In this document: piece by piece, positions 1-9,000 of the stretch
Position numbering within the stretch: the first letter of the stretch is position 1
Layout: the number at the start of each line of letters is the position of its first letter
NCBI GenBank assembly: GCA_001281695.1
Contig: LJIE01000001.1
Location: 2,432,586-2,496,585, forward strand
Length of the DNA: 64,000 nt
Source: a bacterium 336/3
GTDB taxonomy: Bacteria; Bacteroidota; Bacteroidia; Cytophagales; Thermonemataceae
Direction of reading: 5' to 3'
Position numbers and translations under genes: made by a program
The notes under the pieces: model-generated
What the model saw: the letters and a program-made list of their open reading frames with translations, nothing else
What the model was told of the DNA's origin: nothing
Database searches by the model: none

Positions 1-475
1 CTGTTAAATATAAATCAATTTTGTGTGGAGCTTTTCTTGCCATTGGAGAGTAATTGGTTACAACTTCTGCTCCACAATATAGAATTTTCTCTCCATTAGG
101 TAAAAAAGAAGCCTCTGTAACATATATTTTCCCATTTGTTAGATTTTTTATTTTTTTTGTTTCTAAATGAATGGAATATAAATCACTATTTTCTGAATTT
201 AAATCTTTTGATAAAAAAAGTATTTTGTCTCCCTTTGGTGAATAAATAGGGTTGGTGTAATATCCTTTAGTTGTTGTCAAAGGTGTTATCTTATGATTTA
301 TAAGAGAATAAATATACAAAGATGAGCCTTCCTTATTTGATATAGATATTACGAGATTCTTATTGTCTGGGGAAATATCAAAAAATGGTGATAATTCTTC
401 AGCAGGAGTATTATCTTTCTGTCCAAACAAACTTATTGATATAAATAGCAAAATTATAATAAATGTGTTTTTCAT
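1..475 (-). CDS. TolB/WD40-like beta-propeller protein, C-terminal part outside window
   Basis: The frame opens at an ATG at 475 and stays open to the left edge, giving 158 residues, so the C-terminus lies outside the window. The N-terminus (MKNTFIIILLFISISLFGQ) is a typical Sec signal peptide ending near residue 19, so the protein should be periplasmic or secreted. Two blocks of the type SPxxxKxxxxxS...LYxxxL (around residues 33-55 and 75-110) match PD40/TolB-like beta-propeller repeats, which usually bind partner proteins or cap a peptidase domain. Without the C-terminus it cannot be decided whether this is a free propeller or the N-terminal part of an S9-type peptidase. The family call is inference from the repeats. 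Confidence 0.6.
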   Translation of the reverse strand, partial: MKNTFIIILLFISISLFGQKDNTPAEELSPFFDISPDNKNLVISISNKEGSSLYIYSLINHKITPLTTTKGYYTNPIYSPKGDKILFLSKDLNSENSDLYSIHLETKKIKNLTNGKIYVTEASFLPNGEKILYCGAEVVTNYSPMARKAPHKIDLYLT

Positions 476-620
476 ACTTATAAATTGTTTTAAAGTTTAA
501 CGTTGATTTTTGAATGAGTTGTTTTAGAATAAATAGATAGTTTTTTAGCAACCAGCCATCAATAATTTTTACCTAATATTTTTTCTGTAGGCTCACAAGA
601 AAGAACACTATAAAATTTTT

Positions 621-1136
621 TTAAAAACATATCGAAATGCCAAAGAAAATAGGCATTGCCAAGCAAATCAAAAGAATTAAGCCTATCAGGAAAGGAAACC
701 CACCCAAAATAAGCCCTATAATAGCCAAACCTCGCCCTCGAAACTCCTTTTTCTTGCCTGTTTTACCAATTGCTCTGATGCCATAAATAATAGCAAAAAT
801 GGCAAGAATGAAACCTATTCCAAGAAATAGTGTCAGATAAGCCAACAAACCAAATAAAAAAGCCTTTTTGCTATCAGGGTGAATAGGTTTTTTTTTGTTT
901 TTCTGAGAAGAAGTAGCTTTATTTAGCTTCTTTACAAGTATTTTGGTAGCTAATCTTTCTGTGAAATTTAATTTTTTACCCTTTTGCTTCTCTAAAGCCG
1001 TTTTAAGCTCAAAATAAGTAATACTCTTTTGCTCTTTTGGTAAAACTTTACTGGTGTCAGAAACAATAGGGGCTTTGTTCGGCATATTAGCTGAACAAAG
1101 CCCTAAAATTAAAAATAAAGCATATATCAATTTCAT
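621..1136 (-). CDS. DUF4190-type small membrane protein
   Basis: This 171-residue protein starts with a hydrophobic leader containing a cysteine (LILGLC). Leu precedes the Cys, which is atypical for a lipobox, so lipoprotein status is doubtful. Residues about 30-85 are polar and lysine-rich. The C-terminal half has two long hydrophobic segments separated by a basic turn containing GRGLAIIGLILGG, the pattern of DUF4190 membrane proteins. It starts 13 bases after the RNase R stop codon on the same strand, so the two are probably cotranscribed. The function of DUF4190 proteins is not established and nothing here adds to it. Confidence 0.65.
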   Translation of the reverse strand: MKLIYALFLILGLCSANMPNKAPIVSDTSKVLPKEQKSITYFELKTALEKQKGKKLNFTERLATKILVKKLNKATSSQKNKKKPIHPDSKKAFLFGLLAYLTLFLGIGFILAIFAIIYGIRAIGKTGKKKEFRGRGLAIIGLILGGFPFLIGLILLICLAMPIFFGISICF

Positions 1137-1149
1137 AAAAAAGGATATT

Positions 1150-3399
1150 TTATCTTTTTCGTCTGTAGCTGTTATTACTTTTTCGTACAGTTTTTTGGTT
1201 GGTTGTTTTTCCTACAACATTTTTAATAGTTTTTGTATGCGAAGAACCTTCAAGCTCTAAATCTATCGTTCTTTTTTGTAAATCGGCATCTATGACTTTT
1301 ACTTGTACTTTATCGCCAAATGCAATGATTTTTCCTGTTTTCTTGCCTACAATTCTATAATTTTGAGCATCCAATTCATAGAAATCATCTTTTAGTTCGC
1401 TCATGCGTACCATCCCTTCCGATTTGGTGTCAATAATCTCCACATAAATCCCGAAATCTGTTACACCTGTTACAATACCATTCCAAATTCTGCCATCATC
1501 TTTGAGTTTCATAAACTCTACTTGTTTGTATTTGATGGAAGCTCTTTCTGCTTCGGCAGCACGTTTTTCTCTATCCGATGAGTGTTTACATTTTTCTTCA
1601 TAAGCATCTTTCGATACACTTTTTCCTTTTTCTAGATAATGCTCTAAAAGCCTGTGAACCATCACATCAGGATAACGGCGAATAGGAGATGTAAAATGTG
1701 TATAATGTTTGAATGCTAAACCAAAATGTCCAATAGCATCAGTACTGTATTTTGCTTTCGACATGGTACGAACAGCCAAATTCTGAAGTACATCTTGTTC
1801 GGGCTTTCCTTCTAAGGCTTCAGTCATTTTATTGAAAGAAGCGGACATCTTTTTGCCTTCTGTTTCAATTTTATAACCCAAACGAGCCACAAAACGAGCA
1901 AAAGTTGCAAGTCTTTCTTTGTCAGGAGCTTCATGGATTCTATACACCATTGTAGGGCGTTTATCGCCTTTGCCCATATTGTAAATAAACTCTGCTACAC
2001 GCTTGTTGGCAAGCAACATGAACTCTTCAATGAGTTTATGAGCCTCTTTTCTGATTTTAGGTTGCAACGAAATAGGCGTACCATTTTTATCCAAAACAAA
2101 TCTTACTTCGGGGGTTTCAAAACTGATAGCACCATCTTTAAAACGTTCTGCACATATTTTCTTGGCTAAATCATTTAAAATATTGATTTCATTAGCAAAA
2201 TCTCCTTTTTTAGTTTCAATACGTTCCTGAGCTTCTTCGTAAGTAAAACGTCTTGCAGAATGAATGACAGTTCTTCCAAACCACTCTGAAATTAAATTGG
2301 CGTTGTTGTCCAACTCAAAAACAGCTGCAAAAGTAAGTCTATCTACATGCGGATTGAGTGAACAAAGTTCATTTGAAAGCCTTTCTGGAAGCATAGGAAT
2401 CGTTCTATCTACCAAATATACCGAAGTAGCTCTTTCAAAAGCTTCTTTATCGAGTATCGAATTGGATTTTACATAATGGCTTACATCAGCAATGTGTACA
2501 CCAATTTCCCAGTTGCCATTCTCAAGTTTCTTGAGAGAAAGGGCATCATCAAAATCTTTGGCTGTTTCGGGGTCTATGGTAAAAGTGGTAACCTTCCTGA
2601 AATCTCTTCTCTTAGCAATTTCTTCTTCTGTAATATCATCACCAATACGTTTAGCAGCCTGTGAAACATTTTTAGGAAACTCAAAAGGCAAATTATACTC
2701 TGCCATAATTGCATGAATTTCCGTTTCGTGTTCACCAGGTTTACCCAATACTTTGCTTACTTTTCCAACGGGTTTTTTGCCAATTTTATGCCACTCTATA
2801 ACTTGTACAATGACTTTATCACCGTTTTGAGCTTTACCAATATCCGATAAAGGTACATAAATATCTACATACATTTTTTTGCTACTGGTTACCAAAAAAG
2901 CATGATTTTTCGATATTTGAATGATTCCTGAAAAAGTATCAGTTTTTCGTTTCACAACCTCCAATACTTCTCCCTCCATACGTGCATTTTCGTATGGGCT
3001 AGAATATACTGCTACTTTTACCGTATCTCCATCTAAAGCATTTCCAATGTCATTTGCATCAATACGAACGTCATTAGCCAGACTTTCTGACATAAAATAA
3101 GCATATTTGGAGTTTACAAAATCTATTGTTCCAACAAGTGTATCAGGGTGTTCTTCTTGGCATTTGAAACGTCCATGTTCATTGAGATAAATAAATCCAT
3201 CTTCCAAAAGCTCTTCTAAAACTTGTTCTACATCTCTTTTGGCTTGTTTTCCTTCTAAATGCAATTCTCTGATGATGGTACGAGCTGAATATCCCCATAA
3301 TTTAGGGCGAGTCAGCAATTCTTTGATTTTTTGAGTTAAACTTTCAGGGGAAATAACAGTTGATTTTTTACTGGTAGTTTTCTTAGTTTGTTTTTTCAT
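1150..3399 (-). CDS. rnr: Ribonuclease R (3'-5' exoribonuclease)
   Basis: RNase R degrades structured RNA processively from the 3' end, using an RNB catalytic domain flanked by cold-shock and S1 RNA-binding domains. The protein has a basic N-terminus, cold-shock-like OB folds over about residues 70-230, the RNB domain from about 255 to 590, and a C-terminal S1 domain (about 635-715) with a basic tail. The metal-binding signature IDPETAKDFDDA gives aspartates 276, 282, 284 and 285, with the same spacing as the E. coli active site. HYTHFTSPIRRYPD is the second RNB hallmark. An upstream in-frame ATG at 3438 would add 13 hydrophobic residues; I prefer the ATG at 3399, which begins MKKQTKK. The total of 749 residues is normal for the family. 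Confidence 0.95.
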   Translation of the reverse strand: MKKQTKKTTSKKSTVISPESLTQKIKELLTRPKLWGYSARTIIRELHLEGKQAKRDVEQVLEELLEDGFIYLNEHGRFKCQEEHPDTLVGTIDFVNSKYAYFMSESLANDVRIDANDIGNALDGDTVKVAVYSSPYENARMEGEVLEVVKRKTDTFSGIIQISKNHAFLVTSSKKMYVDIYVPLSDIGKAQNGDKVIVQVIEWHKIGKKPVGKVSKVLGKPGEHETEIHAIMAEYNLPFEFPKNVSQAAKRIGDDITEEEIAKRRDFRKVTTFTIDPETAKDFDDALSLKKLENGNWEIGVHIADVSHYVKSNSILDKEAFERATSVYLVDRTIPMLPERLSNELCSLNPHVDRLTFAAVFELDNNANLISEWFGRTVIHSARRFTYEEAQERIETKKGDFANEINILNDLAKKICAERFKDGAISFETPEVRFVLDKNGTPISLQPKIRKEAHKLIEEFMLLANKRVAEFIYNMGKGDKRPTMVYRIHEAPDKERLATFARFVARLGYKIETEGKKMSASFNKMTEALEGKPEQDVLQNLAVRTMSKAKYSTDAIGHFGLAFKHYTHFTSPIRRYPDVMVHRLLEHYLEKGKSVSKDAYEEKCKHSSDREKRAAEAERASIKYKQVEFMKLKDDGRIWNGIVTGVTDFGIYVEIIDTKSEGMVRMSELKDDFYELDAQNYRIVGKKTGKIIAFGDKVQVKVIDADLQKRTIDLELEGSSHTKTIKNVVGKTTNQKTVRKSNNSYRRKR

Positions 3400-3522
3400 T
3401 TTTATTACATTATTTGTTAATACTAAAAGAAACAGCAAAAGCTTTTAATAAAAACTTGCTGTTTTCAAAACTTTTTAGCAAGATAAATGTTTTTTAAGCA
3501 AAAACCTAAATCTCCCACTACA

Positions 3523-4113
3523 ATGTTCAAATCTATCATGATTCCCTTGGTGTTGCTCTCTGCTTGTTTTGGAGCTAATACCATCAAATCGAAACCAGAA
3601 AATACACAAAACACCACAATTATGCAGGATGAAGCAACTAAAAAGTCTTTTTATGATTTCAAAATGGAAGCCATAGATGGCAAAATGATTGATTTCAGTC
3701 AATACAAAGGTAAAAAAGTATTACTTGTCAATGTAGCTTCTAAATGTGGCTATACACCTCAATATGAGCAATTGCAGGCTTTACATGAGAAATATGGAAA
3801 CAAAGTAACCATTTTGGGCTTTCCTGCCAACAATTTTGGTAGCCAAGAACCAGGTACAAACGAGGAAATCGCTACTTTTTGTAAGAAAAATTATGGTGTA
3901 ACATTCCAAATGTTTCAAAAAATATCTGTAAAAGGCTCTGATATGCATCCTTTATACAAATGGCTTTCAGATAAAAGCCAAAATGGTTGGAATGACCAAG
4001 CTCCTTCATGGAATTTCTCTAAATATTTGGTAAACGAAAAAGGCGAACTCGTAAAATTCTATGGCTCAGGTGTCGATCCAGTCGGAGATGAGATGCTTAA
4101 AGCAATTCAATAA
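3523..4113 (+). CDS. Glutathione peroxidase-family lipoprotein (thiol peroxidase)
   Basis: Members of this family reduce hydroperoxides using a peroxidatic Cys or selenocysteine. The ATG at 3523 gives MFKSIMIPLVLLSAC, a good type II signal with lipobox LLSAC (Cys15), so the enzyme is probably membrane-anchored outside the cytoplasm. An ATG at 3487 would place polar residues ahead of the signal and is less likely. The family blocks are NVASKCGYT with peroxidatic Cys75 (a cysteine codon, not selenocysteine), LGFPANNFGSQEPG, and WNFSKYLV near the C-terminus with the catalytic Trp/Asn region. Bacterial Cys-type members usually take electrons from thioredoxin rather than glutathione. The gene converges on the dehydrogenase at 4167 across a strong shared terminator. 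Confidence 0.9.
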   Translation: MFKSIMIPLVLLSACFGANTIKSKPENTQNTTIMQDEATKKSFYDFKMEAIDGKMIDFSQYKGKKVLLVNVASKCGYTPQYEQLQALHEKYGNKVTILGFPANNFGSQEPGTNEEIATFCKKNYGVTFQMFQKISVKGSDMHPLYKWLSDKSQNGWNDQAPSWNFSKYLVNEKGELVKFYGSGVDPVGDEMLKAIQ

Positions 4114-4134
4114 TAATGTAATAGATATACATAA

Positions 4135-4163
4135 CAAAGGCTTGAGATTTTCTCAAGCCTTTG
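4135..4163. terminator. Bidirectional intrinsic terminator
   Basis: A perfect 13-base inverted repeat (CAAAGGCTTGAGA with its complement) encloses a 3-base loop and lies between two convergent stop codons. It is followed by TA-rich sequence on each side and can serve both the peroxidase and the dehydrogenase genes. Confidence 0.85.
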
Positions 4164-4166
4164 TAT

Positions 4167-5243
4167 TTAAAGCTTTTCAACACCTAATTTTTCAGCCAAC
4201 TTATTCAAATCTTCTATCACAGCATTCATCAATGGAATACCATTTTCCATTCTTTCTGCTTCATAAAGCCTTTCAGGGTCACCAGGGATAATCACTTTTT
4301 TACCTTCTACTGCTTTGGCATTTCTGAACGTATTTATCCAGTTATCCATGTGTTTTTTAAAGTCTTCTGCTGGTCTGAAGGCATCAACTCTGATAGCTCC
4401 AAAAAAGTGTCCAATACCTTCACCCACAGGGTTTTCGGGCATGGGTAAATAACTCACAAAAGGAGGTACCCAAGAGGCATAATTAGCTCCTGAGAAAACA
4501 GCTGAGAAAATATCTACAATAGCTCCTAAACAATACCCTTTGTGGCTTCCGTGTTCGTAGTCACTACCCAAAGGAAGCAAAGCTCCGCCTTTTTTACGAG
4601 CCTGTGTATCAGTAGTGATAGCCCCAGTTTCATCTTGTAGCCAGCCCCAAGGAGCATCTTCTCCTTTTCGTTCCAAAATCTCAAATTTGCCATTGGCAGC
4701 CGTAGTTGTAGCAAAATCAGCCACAAAAGCAGGTTGCGAAAGGGCTGGAATCGCAACAGCAATAGGATTTGTACCCAATAGTTTATCAATTGAGTAAGTA
4801 GGAGCTACAATGGGGCTTGCATTGGTCAAAGCAATGCCTATCATATCTGCTTCAAGAGCCATCATGGCATGATAGCCAGCAATCCCAAAATGATTGGAGT
4901 TTTTCACAGAAACCCAACCTGTTCCGCAGTTTTTAGCTTTTTCGATAGCTACTTGCATAGCCTGAGGAGCAACCACCAAACCCACACCTGCATCACCATC
5001 CATAGTAGCAGTAGAAGGGGTTTCGTACACGTTTTCTACTTTTGGATTTGCATTGAGCCTTTTGGCTTCCCAGAGTCGTACATAGCCAGAAAGACGAGCA
5101 ATTCCATGAGAATCGATGCCTCTTAAATCTGCTTTAAGAAGAACTTTGGTAGCCAAAGTGGCATCTTTTTCAGAAAAACCAATCGCTAAAAAAACTTTTT
5201 GGCTAAAATTTTGTAGTATATGATAAGGAAATACTTGTAACAT
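4167..5243 (-). CDS. Malate/L-lactate dehydrogenase family oxidoreductase (Ldh_2)
   Basis: This is a 358-residue NAD(P)-dependent 2-hydroxyacid dehydrogenase of the Ldh_2 (YlbC/ComC/ureidoglycolate dehydrogenase) family, which is unrelated to the Rossmann-type malate and lactate dehydrogenases. Diagnostic blocks are the N-terminal ADLRGIDSHGIARL, NSNHFGIAGYHAM around residue 118, LLGTNPIAVAIPA near 155, and the SDYEHGSHKGYCLG segment. Substrate range in the family includes malate, lactate, sulfolactate, ureidoglycolate and delta-1-piperideine-2-carboxylate, and the sequence alone does not separate them. It is transcribed divergently from the gene at 5321. A TATTTTTG box on the minus strand at 5274-5267 could be its -7 element, although no well-spaced -33 partner is visible. 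Confidence 0.85.
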   Translation of the reverse strand: MLQVFPYHILQNFSQKVFLAIGFSEKDATLATKVLLKADLRGIDSHGIARLSGYVRLWEAKRLNANPKVENVYETPSTATMDGDAGVGLVVAPQAMQVAIEKAKNCGTGWVSVKNSNHFGIAGYHAMMALEADMIGIALTNASPIVAPTYSIDKLLGTNPIAVAIPALSQPAFVADFATTTAANGKFEILERKGEDAPWGWLQDETGAITTDTQARKKGGALLPLGSDYEHGSHKGYCLGAIVDIFSAVFSGANYASWVPPFVSYLPMPENPVGEGIGHFFGAIRVDAFRPAEDFKKHMDNWINTFRNAKAVEGKKVIIPGDPERLYEAERMENGIPLMNAVIEDLNKLAEKLGVEKL

Positions 5244-5254
5244 CTTTTATTTCT

Positions 5255-5286
5255 TTTGAATGAAACCAAAAATAAATGTAATTTTG
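5255..5286 (+). promoter_or_regulatory. Bacteroidota-type promoter for the gene at 5321
   Basis: TTTG at 5255-5258 and TAATTTTG at 5279-5286, separated by 20 bases, match the -33 TTTG / -7 TAnnTTTG consensus known for the Bacteroidota primary sigma factor. The expected start of transcription lies about 30 bases before the start codon. Confidence 0.55.
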
Positions 5287-5320
5287 CAAACCTATAAATA
5301 ATTCAAACCTTTATAAAATT

Positions 5321-5923
5321 ATGATGAAAAAATTAATACTTCCTGTGTTGGTACTTCTTTCTCATGTTGCTTTTTCTCAGGACTTAATGAATAAAATGTC
5401 AAAAGATGCTTGTGGTTGTATTGAAAAGAAAACAGCTCAAGGAGAAAAAGATATTCAGCAACTCATGCAAGCATGTGTAATGGAAGCCATGATGAACAAC
5501 ATGAATGAATTTATGCAACAATATGGTGATGCTATGCAAGACCCTAAGAAAATGGAGTCTTTTGGTATGGAATTAGGCTTGAAACTCACTAAAGACTGCC
5601 CTGCTTTTATGAAAGTTGCAGGTAGTAGTGGTAATTTTACCATGAAAGGTGAAGTAGTAGGAGTTGATAAAACATTATCTTTAGAAGGCACTGTGGAAAG
5701 CATCAAATCGAAGGGCTTAGTAATCATTACTTTGGTTTCGAATGGTGTAAAAGAGGAGTTTATGATTTTGGAGCGTTTTGAGGGTTCAGAAAATGTATTT
5801 GGAAAAGAAAAAGAACTCAAAGGTAAACGAATAGCAGTTGAATATAAAGAAATGGAAATCTACAATCCTGATAAAAAAGCATTTGAAAAGCAAAAAGCTG
5901 TCAAAAGTGTAAAAATGAAATAA
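5321..5923 (+). CDS. Secreted protein of unknown function
   Basis: I do not recognise this 200-residue protein. It has a clear Sec signal peptide (MMKKLILPVLVLLSHVAFSQ), so the mature protein is exported. The first part of the mature chain is helical and methionine-rich and contains the cysteine pair DACGC. The C-terminal half (about 105-200) alternates charged and hydrophobic residues with VxGTVxSIKSKGLVIITL and KGKRIAVEYKEMEIYNP, which reads like a small OB-type beta-barrel. Either of two adjacent ATG codons (5321, 5324) may be used. It has its own promoter-like element upstream and a terminator downstream, so it is probably monocistronic. Confidence 0.7.
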   Translation: MMKKLILPVLVLLSHVAFSQDLMNKMSKDACGCIEKKTAQGEKDIQQLMQACVMEAMMNNMNEFMQQYGDAMQDPKKMESFGMELGLKLTKDCPAFMKVAGSSGNFTMKGEVVGVDKTLSLEGTVESIKSKGLVIITLVSNGVKEEFMILERFEGSENVFGKEKELKGKRIAVEYKEMEIYNPDKKAFEKQKAVKSVKMK

Positions 5924-5926
5924 ACC

Positions 5927-5958
5927 AAAGCCCTTCTAATGTAATAGAGGGGCTTTTT
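5927..5958 (+). terminator. Intrinsic terminator
   Basis: AAAGCCCTTCT pairs with AGAGGGGCTTT (one wobble) across an 8-base loop, and a T-run follows. It lies 3 bases after the stop codon of the secreted protein. Confidence 0.75.
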
Positions 5959-6022
5959 GTTATGAACCTTCTGATAACTCATTATTGTATTTCTGCTTAC
6001 TTTTTGTTTCTTTTGTGTATCA

Positions 6023-9000
6023 ATGAAAAAGAAAAATGTTGCTATGAAATATATTTGGTTTACAACGCTGTTTCTCATTTTACATTTTAATTCGCTCAGA
6101 GCTCAAATATATGGTAATGAATGGATAAACCCTTCTCAGAGTTATTTTAAAATACCTGTTACTCAAAAAGGTTTCTACCGCATTCCACAAAGCCAACTGA
6201 TAGGTGCAGGTATGCCAGCCAATGTAAATCCACAAAACATTCAAATATTTCATAGAGGACAAGAACAAGCTATTTTTGTAGCAGGAGAGGGTGATGGCGT
6301 TTTTAATACAACTGATTATATTGATTTTTATGGAAAAGGAAATGATGGTGCTACTGATACAGAATTATATTATCCTATTCAGTCCCAGCAAGTAAACCCT
6401 TACTACAATCTACATTCTGATACAACAGCCTATTTTGTAACTTTTAGAACAGGTACTTTGGGAAAAAGAATGAATCAGGTGAATTTGCCTAACATTGGCT
6501 ATACACCTGAAAACTTTGCTTTTGAAGAAAGAATAAATGTTTTGGCAGAGCAACTATCGCCAGGGAGAAACTTTTTTGCTTCTGCCACTTTTGCGTACAT
6601 GAGTAGCTATGATAGAGGTGAGGGGCATACAAGTGCTCCTATTTATAGTGGTAATAGAGATTTTCTGATTTCTATTCAGAATGCTACAACAGCCTCCAAA
6701 AAACCACGCATAGAAATAGGTTTTGTCAGTAGAAATTCAACCAACACCGCTTTGGCTTTTCAGGTAGGGGCTTCTACTGGTAGTTTAAGAACTATCCAAA
6801 ATACTACTGTAAGTAATTATAGTAAGGGTTTTTTAAGTTTGGAATTAGAATTTTCTGATTTACCTACTAATGGAAACTTAATTGTAAGAGCTTTGAATAA
6901 TGGTGGTGGAGGTTGGTTTTCAGTTACATATATCAGATTATTGTATCCACAATCCTTAAATGCAAATAATCAAGCTGAAAAAGAGTTTGTATTAGATACC
7001 AATGTAGGAGCTACTTCTTTGGTAAATATATCAAATGTAGCTTCGGGAAGCAATTTGTATGATATTACTGATTTGAATAACATTGCTCAAATAACCTACA
7101 CTGGTGTGGGTACTATTTCGGCTATTGTGCCCAATACCAATGCCAACAGAAGATTATTTTTAAGTAATAATTTTAAAAATATAATTGATATTAAGCCTGT
7201 TACATTTGCCAATATCAATCCTTCACAAATAGATTATCTCATTGTTTCACACCCCAAGCTTATGCAATCGGCAGGAGGGTATAGTAATGTAGTACAAGCT
7301 TATGCTGACTATCGAGCTTCTGTGGCAGGAGGAAGTTATAGACCTTTTGTAGCCAATATCTTACAATTATATGACCAATTCAATTATGGAGAAGTGAGCC
7401 CTATGGCTATTCGTAATTTTGCCAAATATTGTTATAATAATGGCTCTCCTAAATCTTTATTTTTGATAGGTTACTCTATAACATTGCGTCCTTTTGATGC
7501 AACGTATGGTTTTACCTATTTTACAAGTTATGATATCCGAACCAATTCAAGCCATTTTTCTCTGAATTTAGTACCTACTTGGGGTTTCCCTGGGTCTGAT
7601 GTGCCATTTACAGCAGGTTTTGATGGTACATACCAATATGCTCCAGCTATTCCAACAGGTAGATTAGTCGCTCAGAATCCTCAGCAAATTGCCAATTATC
7701 TCAATAAAGTAAAAGAACATGAAGATGCTTTTGGAAAAGGAGATACTTGGCGTAAAAACATTTTACATTTAAGTGGTGGAATCAGTGCTGGGGAGCAAGC
7801 ATCACTTAAGTTTTTTTTGGAATTATACAAAACTATAGCCATCAACGATTTCTTAGCAGCTTCTGTAAAAACAGTATCTAAAACTACCAACTCAAATGTT
7901 GAATACGTAAATATAGCAGATGAACTCAATAATGGAGTGGCTCTGATGACATTTTTTGGACACTCTGGAGCAAATATTACAGATATTGAAATTGGACAAT
8001 GTTCTGATGATGCCCAAGGTTATCGAAACAAAGGTAAATATCCAATGCTTCTTGGAAATGGTTGTAGTTTGGGTGATGTATATTCAGGAAAATCTACCCA
8101 ATCAGATGACTGGATATTTACAGCAGAAAGAGGTTGTATTGCTTGGCTTGCCAATACTTCTTTGGGTTTTGCTTCAAACCTGAATAATTACTCAAACAGA
8201 TTTTATTCTAATGCTTTTGCTAATGCTGCTTATTTTGGAAGCCCTATTGGTGTAATCAATCAACAAGTTTGTCGTAGCTATGGTACATCAGCTTCTCCCA
8301 ATCTAGATTTAGCACATGTTCAGCAAATGGCATTGCAAGGCGACCCTGCTGTAAGGCTACAAAGTGGCAATGCTCCTGATTTTTATACTCAAAATAGCTG
8401 GCTTTCTTTAGAAGGTTTTAACAATACACCTATTACAGCAAGAGCTGACTCTTTACAGCTTAAAGTACGCATTGCCAATTTATCCAAAACAACCAATCAG
8501 CTTTTTGAAATATCTGTACGCCAGACTTTGAGCAATGGGACAATTATAGACCATACACCCGAAAAGAAATTTAATGACCCACGCAAACAAGATACACTCA
8601 GTTTTACCATCAAACGTCCACAAGGAACAAGTTTTTTTGGTAACAATAGAATTGAGGTTCAATTAGATTGGAAAAATGAAATACCTGAAGTTTTTGAAAA
8701 TAATAATATTGGCGTTTTAGAATTTTTTATCCCAGATTTTGGAGCAAAAGCTCTTTTTCCGCCAGAATACAGCATAATAAGCAGTCAGCCTGTAAAGTTG
8801 GTTGCTCAAGCCTCCAATTTACAACTAGAATTCAGAGATTATGTATTTGAATTAGATACAACAAACCGATTCAATAGTCCAGTTAAACGTTCTCAAATTG
8901 TACCTGCTGGCAGTATAGCTACTTGGGAAACATCTTTACTGACTGATAGATTACCTTCAGATAGTATTGTGTATTATTGGCGTGTCAATTATGCTGATGC

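Noticed and set aside
1054-1260. Plus-strand open frames opposite RNase R and DUF4190
   Set aside because: They are antisense to well-supported genes and show no domain or start-site support.
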